Shown: piece by piece, positions 52,162-61,839 of the stretch
How the letters are laid out: each line of letters opens with the position of its first letter
Position numbering within the stretch: the stretch's first letter is position 1
Origin: Pseudomonadota bacterium
Lineage (GTDB): Bacteria; Pseudomonadota; Gammaproteobacteria; Steroidobacterales; Steroidobacteraceae
Direction of reading: 5' to 3'
Assembly (NCBI GenBank): GCA_021838635.1
Contig: JAKCDC010000009.1
Location: 1 to 64,000 of the forward strand
DNA: 64,000 bases
The notes under the pieces: generated by a model
The model's input: only the letters and a program-made list of their open reading frames with translations
Databases searched by the model: none
Told to the model about the DNA's origin: nothing
Made by a program: the position numbers and the translations under genes

Positions 52162-53171
52162 CGGAGCATCTGCGCGAGCTGTAAGGCAGCCGCCTCCGGC
52201 GCCGCATCGCTCGCCACGAGCGCGCAGCTGCGGCCGCGGCGCGGCGCATACAGCTCCGGCAGGGTGACTTTAAACAGTCCGGCCGTCAGCGTATCGGTGC
52301 CCGCCCCGAGATGCATCAGACCGGAGTCTGCACACACGAAACACTGCACGGCATTGATCACCGCGGCCACCTCGCGGGTGCGGCGCGAGGAGAATCCCGG
52401 CAGCGCCGCGAGCGAGGCGCGTCCCGAGGGCGGGCGGATCTCGATGAATCGGGCCGCCGGCAGGTGCGCATGCAGCTCGGCGATCAGCCGCTGCCACCAC
52501 TCGGGCGCAAAGCGTTTCGACCCGGTCGCATGAGTCGCCAGAGCGATCACCGGCGCGGTCACCTCCCCGCCGAGCAGGCGGCGCACCTCGCCGCGGCCGT
52601 AATCGCGCTCTGCATCGGTCAGCCGGACGTTGAGCGTCACCTCATCGGCACGCGCGGACTTTGGATCCAGCCCGAAAAGTGTGCGGCGCACCAGGTAGAC
52701 CGGATAGGCCCCCATGTGCCGCGGCGCATCCTTGAACGGCACGCTGACGTCGACGCCCTGCACGCTGCGCGCAACGGTGAACCCGACCTTCAGCCGACCG
52801 GCCAGGTGGCGTGTGAGAAAGCGCGCCGTCCAAGAGTTCGGGCAGGGGTCGATGATGACGTCGTAGCGCTTGCGCCGCACCGCCAGCAGGGTCCGCAGGT
52901 AGTTCAGCGGATGGCGCACGCCGCGAAACGGCAGCGCGTGTACGCGCCGCACTGCGGAGAACTGCTGAAAGATCTCCGCCGCCGCCGGGCAGGCCGTGAG
53001 GATTTCGATTTGCGCCTCGGGAAGCGAGCGCTGCAGTTCCTCGACCAACGGAGTCAGCAACACCGTATTGCCCAAGCGGGTATTGGGGCGGCAGATCAGA
53101 ATGGAGGCGCCCGCGCCAAGCTCGGGGCGAACGACGGGCGCAGACGCGGGGCAGGTTTCAGCCGGGGACAT
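52158..53171 (-). CDS. Glycosyltransferase family 9 (heptosyltransferase-like)
   Basis: A 337-residue cytoplasmic GT-B enzyme. The N-terminal RPNTRLGNTVLLTPLVEEL and the C-terminal donor-site segment (CFVCADSGLMHLGAGTDTLT) are typical of ADP-heptose:LPS heptosyltransferases and related GT9 proteins. The ATG at 53171 fits the domain start; the track ORF from 53717 extends through unrelated antisense sequence. It could add a sugar to lipopolysaccharide core, but no other LPS genes adjoin it. Confidence 0.85.
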   Translation of the reverse strand: MSPAETCPASAPVVRPELGAGASILICRPNTRLGNTVLLTPLVEELQRSLPEAQIEILTACPAAAEIFQQFSAVRRVHALPFRGVRHPLNYLRTLLAVRRKRYDVIIDPCPNSWTARFLTRHLAGRLKVGFTVARSVQGVDVSVPFKDAPRHMGAYPVYLVRRTLFGLDPKSARADEVTLNVRLTDAERDYGRGEVRRLLGGEVTAPVIALATHATGSKRFAPEWWQRLIAELHAHLPAARFIEIRPPSGRASLAALPGFSSRRTREVAAVINAVQCFVCADSGLMHLGAGTDTLTAGLFKVTLPELYAPRRGRSCALVASDAAPEAAALQLAQMLR

Positions 53172-53224
53172 CCGCGCATTGTCGCCGATGTCCCCGGCCG
53201 AAAACAGGCCGCAACGCCGGCGCG

Positions 53225-54217
53225 CTACTGCACGCTGTAGCCGCGCGCGCTCAGGCAGGCGGCGAACGCCCGGCGATAATCGGCGCGCACGCTCGCGGAA
53301 GCCAGGGCATCCTGGCGGGCGTTCAACGGATCGAAACCACTCTGCCCGACGGCCCAGGTGTTGCAGGCGTAGCGATCGTTCGCCGTCTGCTGCGCATCCT
53401 GGCCCCTGAGCGGCGTGACACGCAGGCTGAGCACGCCCCCACCGCCACCGGAGTACTGCGGTGCGGGTCCGACAGCTTGCGCAGTCGAGGGCGTCTGGAC
53501 TGCAACCGGCGGTGGGTCGGTCACGACGTAGCCGTTGTAATAGGGATTCCAGGAGTAATAGACGCGGTTGACGTAGTAGTACGGAGTCCCCCCGAACGAG
53601 AGGGTCACAGCGCCGAATGGAATGCTGGCCATGAACCAGGGGTAGTTCCAGCCGTAATTGACCGGCGGCCAGTAGTACCCGCCCCAGTATCCACCGAGCC
53701 AGGCCGCGCCGCGCCAATCACGGTGATCCCAATTGTCTCCGCCCCAGCCCGCGTGCCAGCGATTGTCGCGCCAGCCGCCGTGATGGCCGTGCCAATGGGG
53801 GTCTCCCCCCCCATGCCACTGGGCGCCGCCGCCGTGCCACTGGCCACCGCCGCCGTGCCACTGGCCACCGCCGCCGTGCCACTGACCGCGCGGGGGTCCA
53901 CCGGCATGCCACTGGGCACCACCACCGCCCTGCCACTGGCCGCGCTGAGGTCCACCGGCATGCCAGGCGATCTGCGGCGCATGCCCCGCCCAATGCGGGC
54001 CTTGCCGCTGCGGTCCGCCGCCCCGCGGCCCTTGAAAAGCGCCCCCGTGCGGCCCGTGAGCCGCCGCGAAGTGCGCGTTGAAGGCATGCCCCCGCGGCGG
54101 AGCGGCATAGGCCGCACCGGATGCGAACAGCAGCGTCAGCACGGCGGTGATACCCGCCGTGCCCCGTGTGGGCCGACCGGCCGGTGCCCGCATCGTGACC
54201 GGACTTGAAGTGACCAT
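53225..54217 (-). CDS. Secreted Gly/His/Trp-rich repeat protein
   Basis: A 330-residue exported protein. After a signal peptide (LTLLFASGAAYA) comes a region of 7-residue repeats of the type QWHGGGG (about residues 90-150), then a Trp/Tyr-rich block (YWGGYYWPPVNYGWNYPW) and a Tyr-rich segment. The compact C-terminal domain has two cysteines (DRYACNTWAVGQSGFDP and AFAACLSARGYSV), a layout seen in surface-associated small-protein families. The function is unknown; cell-envelope or metal binding is possible given the His content. GGAGGG precedes the ATG at 54217. Confidence 0.65.
   Translation of the reverse strand: MVTSSPVTMRAPAGRPTRGTAGITAVLTLLFASGAAYAAPPRGHAFNAHFAAAHGPHGGAFQGPRGGGPQRQGPHWAGHAPQIAWHAGGPQRGQWQGGGGAQWHAGGPPRGQWHGGGGQWHGGGGQWHGGGAQWHGGGDPHWHGHHGGWRDNRWHAGWGGDNWDHRDWRGAAWLGGYWGGYYWPPVNYGWNYPWFMASIPFGAVTLSFGGTPYYYVNRVYYSWNPYYNGYVVTDPPPVAVQTPSTAQAVGPAPQYSGGGGGVLSLRVTPLRGQDAQQTANDRYACNTWAVGQSGFDPLNARQDALASASVRADYRRAFAACLSARGYSVQ
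53813..53890 (-). repeat. 21-bp tandem repeats coding QWHGGGG
   Basis: GTGCCACTGGCCACCGCCGCC recurs at 53834, 53855 and, in part, 53876, with a diverged copy before it. Each unit encodes a heptad of the His/Trp/Gly repeat. Confidence 0.8.
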
Positions 54218-54322
54218 GGTGCCCTCCTGCCATTCGCCGCCGCCCGGGTGACCGCCCAGGGCATTGCCATACTGATGATTAGACCACCCTAGGCACAGGC
54301 CGTTCAAACCGAGGCGCGGCGG

Positions 54323-54880
54323 CTAGCTCGCGGTGGGCTGCGCCGCCGGTGCCTCCCCGAGCGAGGGTCCCGCCCCCTCGGCCGCTTCGGGTTCGAGCGG
54401 TGCAAACGGCTCCTCGGCGCGCTGCGCACTCTCAGCGCCCTCGAGCGGCACCTCCTCGAGCGGTGCCCGCGCCTCCTCGCGTACGGCCGAGACGACCTTG
54501 ACCGGTGGCGCCTCGAGATGGCGGCGCTGCAGCATGAGCGTGTTCTCCAACAGCAGCGCGATCCCTTCGGGCAGGAACTGGATCGTTTTGCTGGAGCTGC
54601 GCGGCATGGGCACGCGCATCGTCAGGCAGTAGTTGACGATGGCGGCGGCGATGAGCGGTAGGGTATAGGTGCGATCAACTACCGGCTGCTGGTTGGGCGG
54701 GCGGACCGAGAGCACCACGCTGCGTGCGCGGTCGTCCTCGCCATCGTGGACGGTGACCTCCACCAGCGCGGCGTTCGCCGGCCAGCGGCCGTGCTTGATC
54801 TCCAGTTCAATGAGCGCATCGACGACGGTATCAAAGGGCAAGAGCAGACGCCGCGACTCGTGAATGAGTGTGTTGGCCAT
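54323..54880 (-). CDS. Hypothetical protein with acidic Ala/Glu/Pro tail
   Basis: A 185-residue soluble protein. The first 120 residues look folded (LLLPFDTVVDALIELEIKHG, YTLPLIAAAIVNYCLTMRVP); the last 60 are rich in Ala, Glu and Pro and probably disordered. I recognise no family. It stands alone, transcribed toward the repeat protein gene, which ends its own upstream region 105 bases away. Confidence 0.6.
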   Translation of the reverse strand: MANTLIHESRRLLLPFDTVVDALIELEIKHGRWPANAALVEVTVHDGEDDRARSVVLSVRPPNQQPVVDRTYTLPLIAAAIVNYCLTMRVPMPRSSSKTIQFLPEGIALLLENTLMLQRRHLEAPPVKVVSAVREEARAPLEEVPLEGAESAQRAEEPFAPLEPEAAEGAGPSLGEAPAAQPTAS

Positions 54881-55124
54881 GGTAGTCCTGCAGCGGGATC
54901 CGCAATCCCCGGGCGTATCGTGCCGAGGTTAAACGGGCGAAAGTATAGTCATTTCCTCATCCAGGCACCATGGATGCGCGCCGCGAGGCCAGCGGGCGCA
55001 CGTGCGCCGCTCGGGTGCGCGCGAGGTCTGAGCGGATCAACGCGGCGCGTGACACGAGTCATCTTCGGACCCGCCGGGCTGAGGTGCTTCTACGGTGCAC
55101 CGGGGGTGGCGGTGCGGCTGCGCC

Positions 55125-56438
55125 TCACTGCGCCGGACAGACGGTACCGGCGGCCTCGCCGAACCCGATGCGCCGCAGCCCCGCCCGCTCACACCAGGCG
55201 CGCAGAATGACGCTATCGCCGTCGGCGAGGAACGTACGAGTCTCACCGTCCGGCAGCATCAAGGGCTGCTTGCCCCCGCCCGTCAGCTCCAGCAGTGAGC
55301 CGGCCTCCTGCGGCTCGGGTCCGGACTGCGTGCCAGTGCCGAGCAGATCGCCCGGCGCGAGGTTGCAGCCGTTGACCGTGTGGTGCGTGACCATCTGCGC
55401 GAGCGACCAGTAGCAGTCGCGGAAGTTCGAGCGCGACAACTGCACCGCGGGTGCGCCGGCGGCGCGCATCCGGGCCGTCTGGAGCGCCACCGCCAGCGAG
55501 ATGTCGAGTGCGCCGGCGGCGCGCAACGCCTCGCCATCCAGATACGCCAGCGGCGCCGGATCGGCCGCCGGCCGCCGCCACGGCGCACGAAACGGTGCGA
55601 GTGCCTCCAGCGTCACCACCCAGGGCGAGACGGTGGTGGCGAAGTTCTTGGCCAGAAACGGCCCGAGCGGCTGGTACTCCCAGGCCTGCAGGTCGCGTGC
55701 CGACCAGTCGTTGAGCAGACACAGCCCGAACACGTGCTGTTCAGCGCGCGCCAGCGGGATGGGCGCTCCGAGCGTGTTGCCGGTCCCGATGAACACCCCG
55801 AGTTCCAGTTCGTAATCCAACCGCTCGCTCGGGCCGAGGTGCGGACACTCGGCCCCGCGCGGCATCAACTGCCCCTGGGGTCGGCGCACCGGCTGCCCGC
55901 TGACCCCGATCGATGAGGCACGCCCGTGATAGGCAATGGGCACCCACTTATAGTTCGGCAGCAGCGGCTGCTCGGGCCTGAACAGCCGACCCACCGCGGT
56001 GGCGTGATGGATCGAGGTGTAAAAGTCGCTGTAATCACCCACCCGCGCCGGCACGGCGAACTGCGCCTGGGTCTGCGGCACCAGCGCCGAGGCGAGTTGG
56101 GCGGCGTGCGCCGAGCCGGCGCGCAGCAGCCCCGAGAGCGTGTGGCGCAGCGCCAGTGCGGCGGCGGGGCCGAGCGCCATCAGGTCATTCAGCGCCGGGG
56201 CGGCGCAGGCACCCAGCGCCTCGGCGGCCGGTCCCGAGCGCGGCGCGGCGGGCCCGAGCGCGGTCAGATCGAGCACGGCATCGCCGATCCCCACTCCACA
56301 GCGCAACGGCTCGCGGCTGCCGGCGCGGCGGAACACCGCGAACGGCAGGTTCTGCAGCGGAAAATCGCACTGCGGATGATTGGCCGAGTCCACCCAGCTG
56401 GTCAGACTCGGGTCGTGTGTTGCATCGATGCTGCGCAT
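55125..56438 (-). CDS. fahA: Fumarylacetoacetase
   Basis: The 437-residue enzyme cleaves fumarylacetoacetate to fumarate and acetoacetate, the last step of tyrosine/homogentisate breakdown. Marks are an SH3-like N-terminal domain, then the FAH core with YHGRASSIGVSG, LDYELELGVFIGTGN (metal-binding Glu residues) and LLNDWSARDLQAWEYQPLG. It begins 7 bases after the hmgA stop. No maleylacetoacetate isomerase gene follows, although other GST-type genes are present in the window. Confidence 0.93.
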   Translation of the reverse strand: MRSIDATHDPSLTSWVDSANHPQCDFPLQNLPFAVFRRAGSREPLRCGVGIGDAVLDLTALGPAAPRSGPAAEALGACAAPALNDLMALGPAAALALRHTLSGLLRAGSAHAAQLASALVPQTQAQFAVPARVGDYSDFYTSIHHATAVGRLFRPEQPLLPNYKWVPIAYHGRASSIGVSGQPVRRPQGQLMPRGAECPHLGPSERLDYELELGVFIGTGNTLGAPIPLARAEQHVFGLCLLNDWSARDLQAWEYQPLGPFLAKNFATTVSPWVVTLEALAPFRAPWRRPAADPAPLAYLDGEALRAAGALDISLAVALQTARMRAAGAPAVQLSRSNFRDCYWSLAQMVTHHTVNGCNLAPGDLLGTGTQSGPEPQEAGSLLELTGGGKQPLMLPDGETRTFLADGDSVILRAWCERAGLRRIGFGEAAGTVCPAQ

Positions 56439-56445
56439 GGGTACC

Positions 56446-57792
56446 TCAGCGCGGCGCGCGCGCCTGCGGGTCGAAGCGCTTGCCGAGCCCCTGCCAGCAG
56501 CCGGCGTAGTCGCGCTGCAGCTGTGGCAAGGCGAGCGCCTGGGGCGTCGGGCGGATCAGCGTGCGCGTCTCGAACATGAACGCCATCGTCTCCTCGATGT
56601 GCTGCGGCACGGAAGTATCGGCACGACTCGCGCGCTCGAAGGTCTCGGCATCCGGGCCGTGCCCGCTCATGCAGTTGTGCAGCGACGCCCCGCCCGGCTC
56701 GAAGCCGCTTGCCTTGGCGTCGTAACGGCCGTGCACCAGACCCATGAACTCACTGGCAATGTTGCGGTGGAACCAGGGCGGACGAAACGTGTCTTGCATC
56801 ACCAGCCAACGCGGCGGAAAGATCACGAAATCGACCGCATCGACCCCCGGGGTATCGCTCACCGAGTGCAGCACCAGGAAAATTGACGGATCCGGATGAT
56901 CGTAGCTCACCGATCCGACGGTGTTGAAGCGGCGCAGATCGTACTTGTACGGCGCGTAATTACCGTGCCAGGCGACCACATCGAGCGGTGAATGATCGAG
57001 CGTGGCGCGAAACAGCGCCCCGCCGAACTTCGCCACCAGTTCCATCGGCCCTTCCCGCTCCTCGTACCAGGCGACCGGCGTGAGGAAATCGCGCGGATTG
57101 GCGAGTCCGTTGGCCCCGATCGGCCCGAGGTCGGGCAGTTTGAACGGCGCCCCGTAGTTCTCGCACAGATAGCCGCGCGCCTCGGCATCGAGCAGCTCGA
57201 CCCGCACGCGCACGCCGCGGGGCACGACCGCGATGTCCTGGGGCTGCAGATCGAGCCGCCCGAACTCGCTCATCAAGCGCAGCCGCCCCCGTTCCGGCAC
57301 GATCAAGAGCTCGCCATCGGCGTCGTAGAAGAACCGATCGTGCATGGAGCGGTTGGCGCGGTACCAGTGGATGGCGCAACCGCTGTGCGCATCGCTCGAG
57401 CCGCTGCCGCCAACGCTGAGCAGACCGTCGATGAAGTCGGTCGGCTCACGGGGCACCGGGAGCGCGCTCCAGCGCAATGGATCGGGCGCCGCGGCACAGT
57501 CTGCGAAGTGTCCGACGAGTCCCGGGTGCGCGAGCGGTTCGAACGGCCCGTGCACCGCTGCCGGCCGGATACGGTACAGCCAGCTGCGCCGGTTGGCATG
57601 GCGCGGAGCGGTGAAGGCCGTCCCGGAGAGCTGCTCGGCATACAGGCCGTAGGGACAGCGCTGCGGGGAATTACGCCCTTCGGGCAAGGCCCCCGGCAGC
57701 GCCTCGGTGGCGAAGTGATTGCCGAAGCCGCTGAGGTACTCCGGCGTTCCCGCCCGATCGGCGGCCGGTGCGGTGGCGGATGCGGAGCACAT
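56446..57792 (-). CDS. hmgA: Homogentisate 1,2-dioxygenase
   Basis: The 448-residue enzyme opens homogentisate to maleylacetoacetate using non-heme iron. It has the family start [20 protein letters not shown], the catalytic region [19 protein letters not shown] with the His and Glu ligands, and CMSGHGPD with the second His. First gene of the hmgA-fahA operon, divergent from a MarR regulator across a 16-bp palindrome. Confidence 0.94.
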   Translation of the reverse strand: MCSASATAPAADRAGTPEYLSGFGNHFATEALPGALPEGRNSPQRCPYGLYAEQLSGTAFTAPRHANRRSWLYRIRPAAVHGPFEPLAHPGLVGHFADCAAAPDPLRWSALPVPREPTDFIDGLLSVGGSGSSDAHSGCAIHWYRANRSMHDRFFYDADGELLIVPERGRLRLMSEFGRLDLQPQDIAVVPRGVRVRVELLDAEARGYLCENYGAPFKLPDLGPIGANGLANPRDFLTPVAWYEEREGPMELVAKFGGALFRATLDHSPLDVVAWHGNYAPYKYDLRRFNTVGSVSYDHPDPSIFLVLHSVSDTPGVDAVDFVIFPPRWLVMQDTFRPPWFHRNIASEFMGLVHGRYDAKASGFEPGGASLHNCMSGHGPDAETFERASRADTSVPQHIEETMAFMFETRTLIRPTPQALALPQLQRDYAGCWQGLGKRFDPQARAPR

Positions 57793-57832
57793 GGCAAACT
57801 CCCGGTATGCTTTGCGCTATGATGACACAAAT

Positions 57833-57848
57833 GGTTGCGCGCGCAACC
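57833..57848. promoter_or_regulatory. 16-bp perfect palindrome, probable MarR operator
   Basis: GGTTGCGCGCGCAACC is its own reverse complement. It lies 41 bases upstream of the hmgA start and 18 bases before the GTG of the divergent MarR gene, where a bound repressor would block both promoters. Confidence 0.75.
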
Positions 57849-57865
57849 GTATGGAGGAGCTCCCG

Positions 57866-58327
57866 GTGACCGTCCGTCCGCCCTCCGAGCAGACGCTCGA
57901 ACTGGCCGCGTTCGTGCCCTTTCGTTTGAATCGCCTCGCCACAGGCGTCAGCGAGCACTTGGCGGTCGTCTACCAGCGGCGCTTCGGACTCGACATTCCG
58001 CAGTGGCGGGTGATGGCCACCGTGGGGCCGCAGCAGGCCTGCACCGCCCAGTCCATCGCGGCCAGCACCCGCATGCACAAGACCCGCGTCAGCCGCGCGA
58101 TCGCCGAGCTCGAGACCCGCCAGCTCGTCGAGCGCGCCTCGAGCACCGAGGACCGGCGCGAACGGGAGATCCGCCTGACGAAGGCCGGCCGGCGCGTGTA
58201 TGGCGAGCTCGTGCCGCTCGCCCTGGCGCGCGAGGCGGCGCTCCTGGAGTGTCTCTCGCCGGAGCAGCTGTGCGGCTTTCTCGGCGCCCTCGAGACCCTC
58301 GAGCGCTATTTGCACCTGGAGAATTGA
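57866..58327 (+). CDS. hmgR: MarR-family regulator of the homogentisate operon
   Basis: A winged-helix regulator of about 153 residues. LDIPQWRVMATVGPQQACTA, ASTRMHKTRVSRAIAELETR (recognition helix) and the wing EDRREREIRLTKAG are clear. I choose the GTG at 57866 because GGAGGAG lies 6 bases upstream; the ATG at 57851 would put that box inside the gene, and the track start at 57719 lies within hmgA. Homogentisate-responsive repressors (HmgR) occur in this position; naming is by context. Confidence 0.78.
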   Translation: MTVRPPSEQTLELAAFVPFRLNRLATGVSEHLAVVYQRRFGLDIPQWRVMATVGPQQACTAQSIAASTRMHKTRVSRAIAELETRQLVERASSTEDRREREIRLTKAGRRVYGELVPLALAREAALLECLSPEQLCGFLGALETLERYLHLEN

Positions 58328-58824
58328 TGCGAACCGTGCGAACCGTACGCGCTGCGGCACTTGCCGCAGCCCTGCTGAGTACCCTGGGCGTTGCCGCCGC
58401 AGTCACCCCCGCGGCTGATGTGCAACTGGCAAGCTCGGCGCAACTGGTGCTCGCCGGGCGCGTGCAGCGCCGCGACATCGTACTGCACGTCACCCGCGCC
58501 AGCGGCGGCGCACCGATCGAGGGCGCAGGCAACCTCAGCGCGCAGCTCGGTGGCCGTGCGGTGCCCGTGACGGCCCGCGGTGCGGCCTACATCCTCTCGA
58601 CTCAGGGGTTCAAAGGCGGACCGCAGGCACTGCAGGTGGTGGTGGCCCACGACGGCATCCACGAGCTGCTCAGCGCCACGGTGCGCCTGCCGCGGCCACC
58701 GGACCGGCTGGCCGTGCTCGAGAAGCACGGCTACGCCGCCTGGTGGGTGCTGAACGTGGTGGTGCTGCTGCTGGCGGCGCGGCTGATCATGCGCCGCAAG
58801 AAGCCGACGCCGCGCGCCCCCTAG
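58327..58824 (+). CDS. Exported protein with C-terminal membrane anchor, unknown function
   Basis: A 165-residue protein with a signal peptide (ALLSTLGVAAAVTPA), a periplasmic domain of about 100 residues predicted to be beta-rich, and a C-terminal span (WWVLNVVVLLLAARLIM) followed by a basic tail. The topology fits an anchored periplasmic domain, but I recognise no named family. Its ATG shares one base with the MarR stop (TGATG), so it is co-translated with the regulator. It converges with nuoN 16 bases away. Confidence 0.6.
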   Translation: MRTVRTVRAAALAAALLSTLGVAAAVTPAADVQLASSAQLVLAGRVQRRDIVLHVTRASGGAPIEGAGNLSAQLGGRAVPVTARGAAYILSTQGFKGGPQALQVVVAHDGIHELLSATVRLPRPPDRLAVLEKHGYAAWWVLNVVVLLLAARLIMRRKKPTPRAP

Positions 58825-58840
58825 GGGCGCGCGGGCGCAC

Positions 58841-60286
58841 TCAGTGGATGACCCGTGCGCACAGATCGAGCAACGGGGCCGGCAGCACGCCGAGCACCAG
58901 CACCGCTGCGGCATTGACGCCGAGCGCAAAACGCACCCCGAATGACCGGACCGTCTCCGGCAGCGACTCCGGCGGCTCATCGAAGTACATCAGCTTCACC
59001 ACCCGCAGGTAGTAGAAGGCGCCGACCACCGAGGTCAGCACGGCGATCACCACCAACCACAGATGCTGCGTCTCCCACAAGGCCTGGATGATGCGCAGCT
59101 TCGCCCAGAACCCGACGAACGGCGGCACCCCGGCGGCCGAGAACATCAGCATGGCCATGGCGAGCGCGAGCAGCGGATCGCGCCGGTACAGGCCCTTGTA
59201 GTGCTCGAGCTTCTCGGCCTCGAAACCCTTGCGGCTCGCCAGAATGACCACGCCGAAGAATCCGAGCGCCATCAGCACGTACACCAGCGTGTAGTACAGC
59301 GCCGCGCCGTAGCCATTCACGGTGCCGGAGGCGAATCCGAGCACGATGAATCCCACGTGCGCGATCGTCGAGTAGGCCAGCATGCGCTTGATGTTCGTCT
59401 GCGCGATGGCGACGACGTTGCCGATGACGAGCGTCAGCACCGCCAGCGGCACGAGCATTGCCGACCAGTCGACCGTGACCCCGGCAAGCCCGTGCGCCAG
59501 CAGGCGCAGCGCGAGCGCGAAGTAGCCGATCTTCGGCGCCGTGCCGACGAACAGCGTGACGCTGGTGGGCGCACCGTCATACACGTCGGGCAACCACATG
59601 TGGAACGGAACGGCACCCAACTTGAAGGCGACCGCCACCACGATGAAGGTGAGTCCGAGGATCACCCCGAGGTTGTGCGGGGTGTTGAGCGCGACGGCGA
59701 TCCCGTCGAGACTGAGCGTGCCGGTCAGTCCATACACGATGGACATGCCATACAACAGCATCCCCGAGGCGATCGAACCGAGCACGAAGTACTTCATGGC
59801 CGCTTCGGCGGCGAGCGGGGACTCGCGATCGAAGGCCACCATGGCGTACACCGAGAGGGCGAGCAGCTCAACGCCGAGGTACACCGTGAGCAGGCTGTCG
59901 GCGGAGATCAGCACGAAGATGCCGAGCAACGCCGAGAGCGACAGCGCGTAGTACTCGCCCTTGAGGATGTCGCGGTTCTGCAGATAGGTGCGCGAGTACA
60001 GCAGCGCCACCGCCACGGTGAGGAAGCCGGCAAGCTTCAACACGTAGGCGAGCGGATCGGCGACGTAGCTGCCGTCGAACAGCACCATGCGGTGGGTGAC
60101 GTCGGCGAACTGGACCGTGAGGCCCGCGCCGATCACCAGCAGCAGCAGCGTCAGAGTGCCGGTGGCCCCGGGACGCCGATCCCCGACAAATGCCTCGAAC
60201 AGCAGCACGAGGCAGATGGCCGCGGCCAGATACATCTCCGGCAGCGCGGCGGCGAGGGTATGCAGGTTAATCATGGAGTCGGGCAT
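58841..60286 (-). CDS. nuoN: NADH-quinone oxidoreductase subunit N
   Basis: A 481-residue membrane subunit of complex I, one of the three antiporter-like proton-pumping subunits. It has about 14 spans, the antiporter signature LLALSVYAMVAFDRES and PFHMWLPDVYDGAPTSVTLF with the conserved Lys/His path. It ends the nuo operon seen here; it starts 5 bases after nuoM. An in-frame ATG four codons later is an alternative start. Confidence 0.95.
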   Translation of the reverse strand: MPDSMINLHTLAAALPEMYLAAAICLVLLFEAFVGDRRPGATGTLTLLLLVIGAGLTVQFADVTHRMVLFDGSYVADPLAYVLKLAGFLTVAVALLYSRTYLQNRDILKGEYYALSLSALLGIFVLISADSLLTVYLGVELLALSVYAMVAFDRESPLAAEAAMKYFVLGSIASGMLLYGMSIVYGLTGTLSLDGIAVALNTPHNLGVILGLTFIVVAVAFKLGAVPFHMWLPDVYDGAPTSVTLFVGTAPKIGYFALALRLLAHGLAGVTVDWSAMLVPLAVLTLVIGNVVAIAQTNIKRMLAYSTIAHVGFIVLGFASGTVNGYGAALYYTLVYVLMALGFFGVVILASRKGFEAEKLEHYKGLYRRDPLLALAMAMLMFSAAGVPPFVGFWAKLRIIQALWETQHLWLVVIAVLTSVVGAFYYLRVVKLMYFDEPPESLPETVRSFGVRFALGVNAAAVLVLGVLPAPLLDLCARVIH

Positions 60287-60291
60287 CGGGT

Positions 60292-61806
60292 CTACACCGG
60301 AATCTTGGTGGCAGCGGCCTGGCTGACCAGGTGCTGGATCGAGGGCTCCATGACCTTCAGCAGCGGCTCAGGCCACACGCCGAGCAGCAGCACCGCCACG
60401 GCGAGCACGCCGAGGATCAGGAATTCCCGCCCATTGAGGTCGGTCAGTTTGGCCACGTGATCATTGGCCACCGGACCGAACACCACTCGCTTGACCAGCC
60501 ACAGCGTGTAGGCGGCCGCAAGGATGAGCGTCAGCGCCGCGAGCGCCGAGTACCAGAAGCTCGCCTTGAAGCTCGCGAGGATCACGAGGAACTCCCCGAC
60601 GAACCCCGAGGTGCCGGGCAGCCCGGTGTTCGCCAGCGCAAACAGAACCATGAAGCCGGCGAAGATGGGCATGGTGTTGACCACACCGCCGTAATCGGCG
60701 ATCTGCCGGCTGTGCATCCGGTCGTAGAGCACCCCGACGCACAGGAACAGCGCGCCGGAGATCAGACCGTGCGAGACCATCTGCACCATCGCCCCGTCGA
60801 GGCCCATGCCGGCATCGAGCGTGGTGCCGGAACTCGCCACGATGGCGTAGACGAGGAATGCCCCCAGCGTGACGATACCCATGTGGGCGATCGAGGAGTA
60901 CGCGATCAGCTTCTTCATGTCCTGCTGCACGAGCGCGACGAAGCCGATGTAGATGATCGCGATCAGCGAGAGCGTGATCATGAGCCCGTCGAGCTCGCGG
61001 CACGCATCCGGCACGATCGGCAGACTGAAGCGCAGAAACCCGTACCCGCCCATCTTCAGCATGATGGCCGCCAGGATCACCGAGCCGCCGGTCGGCGCCT
61101 CGACGTGCGCATCCGGCAACCAGGTGTGCACCGGCCACATCGGCACCTTGACCGCAAAGGCGAGCAGGAAGGCGGCGAAGATCCAGCGCTGCTCGACGAG
61201 CGTCAGCGGCAGCGCCTGGAAGGCGGCGATCGAGTAACTGCCGGCCTTCAGGTACATGTAGATCAGCGCCGCCAGCATGAACACCGAGCCGAGGAAGGTG
61301 TACAGGAAGAACTTGATGGTCGCGTACACACGCCGCGGACCGCCCCAGATGCCGATGATGAGGAACATCGGGATCAGCATCGCTTCCCAGAAGAAGTAGA
61401 AGAGCAGCGCGTCGGTGGAGGAGAACACCCCGTTCATCAATCCTTCCATGATCAGGAAGGCGGCGAAGTACTGCGCCGGACGCTTGGTGATCACCTGCCA
61501 GCCGGCGATGATCACCGGCACGGTCATGAACGCGGTCAGCACCACGAGCGGCATCGAGATGCCGTCGACGCCGAGACCGTAGTTGGCGTGCAAGCGCGGG
61601 ATCCAGGCGGCCTTCTGCACGAACTGCATGGCGGCGGTATGGGCGCTGAACCCGTGGACGAGCGGCACGCACAGCGCGAGCGTGACGAGCGAGGCGGCAA
61701 GCGCGAACCAGCGGCCCGCGACGATATTCCGATCCCCGAGCAGCAGCACCACGATGCCGGCGGCGATGGGCAGCCAGATCAGCAGGGACAGCAGGTGGTC
61801 GTGCAT
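60292..61806 (-). CDS. nuoM: NADH-quinone oxidoreductase subunit M
   Basis: A 504-residue antiporter-like complex I subunit. ANYGLGVDGISMPLVVLTAF, FFWEAMLIPMFLIIGIWGG, and VPMWPVHTWLPDAHVEAPTG are family hallmarks. It carries the conserved Glu and Lys of the proton channel. It lies between nuoL (33-base gap) and nuoN. The 837-aa plus-strand ORF over it is a shadow. Confidence 0.96.
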   Translation of the reverse strand: MHDHLLSLLIWLPIAAGIVVLLLGDRNIVAGRWFALAASLVTLALCVPLVHGFSAHTAAMQFVQKAAWIPRLHANYGLGVDGISMPLVVLTAFMTVPVIIAGWQVITKRPAQYFAAFLIMEGLMNGVFSSTDALLFYFFWEAMLIPMFLIIGIWGGPRRVYATIKFFLYTFLGSVFMLAALIYMYLKAGSYSIAAFQALPLTLVEQRWIFAAFLLAFAVKVPMWPVHTWLPDAHVEAPTGGSVILAAIMLKMGGYGFLRFSLPIVPDACRELDGLMITLSLIAIIYIGFVALVQQDMKKLIAYSSIAHMGIVTLGAFLVYAIVASSGTTLDAGMGLDGAMVQMVSHGLISGALFLCVGVLYDRMHSRQIADYGGVVNTMPIFAGFMVLFALANTGLPGTSGFVGEFLVILASFKASFWYSALAALTLILAAAYTLWLVKRVVFGPVANDHVAKLTDLNGREFLILGVLAVAVLLLGVWPEPLLKVMEPSIQHLVSQAAATKIPV

Positions 61807-61839
61807 TCTTGTGCGTTCTCCGAAATGCTCTGCGTGGGC

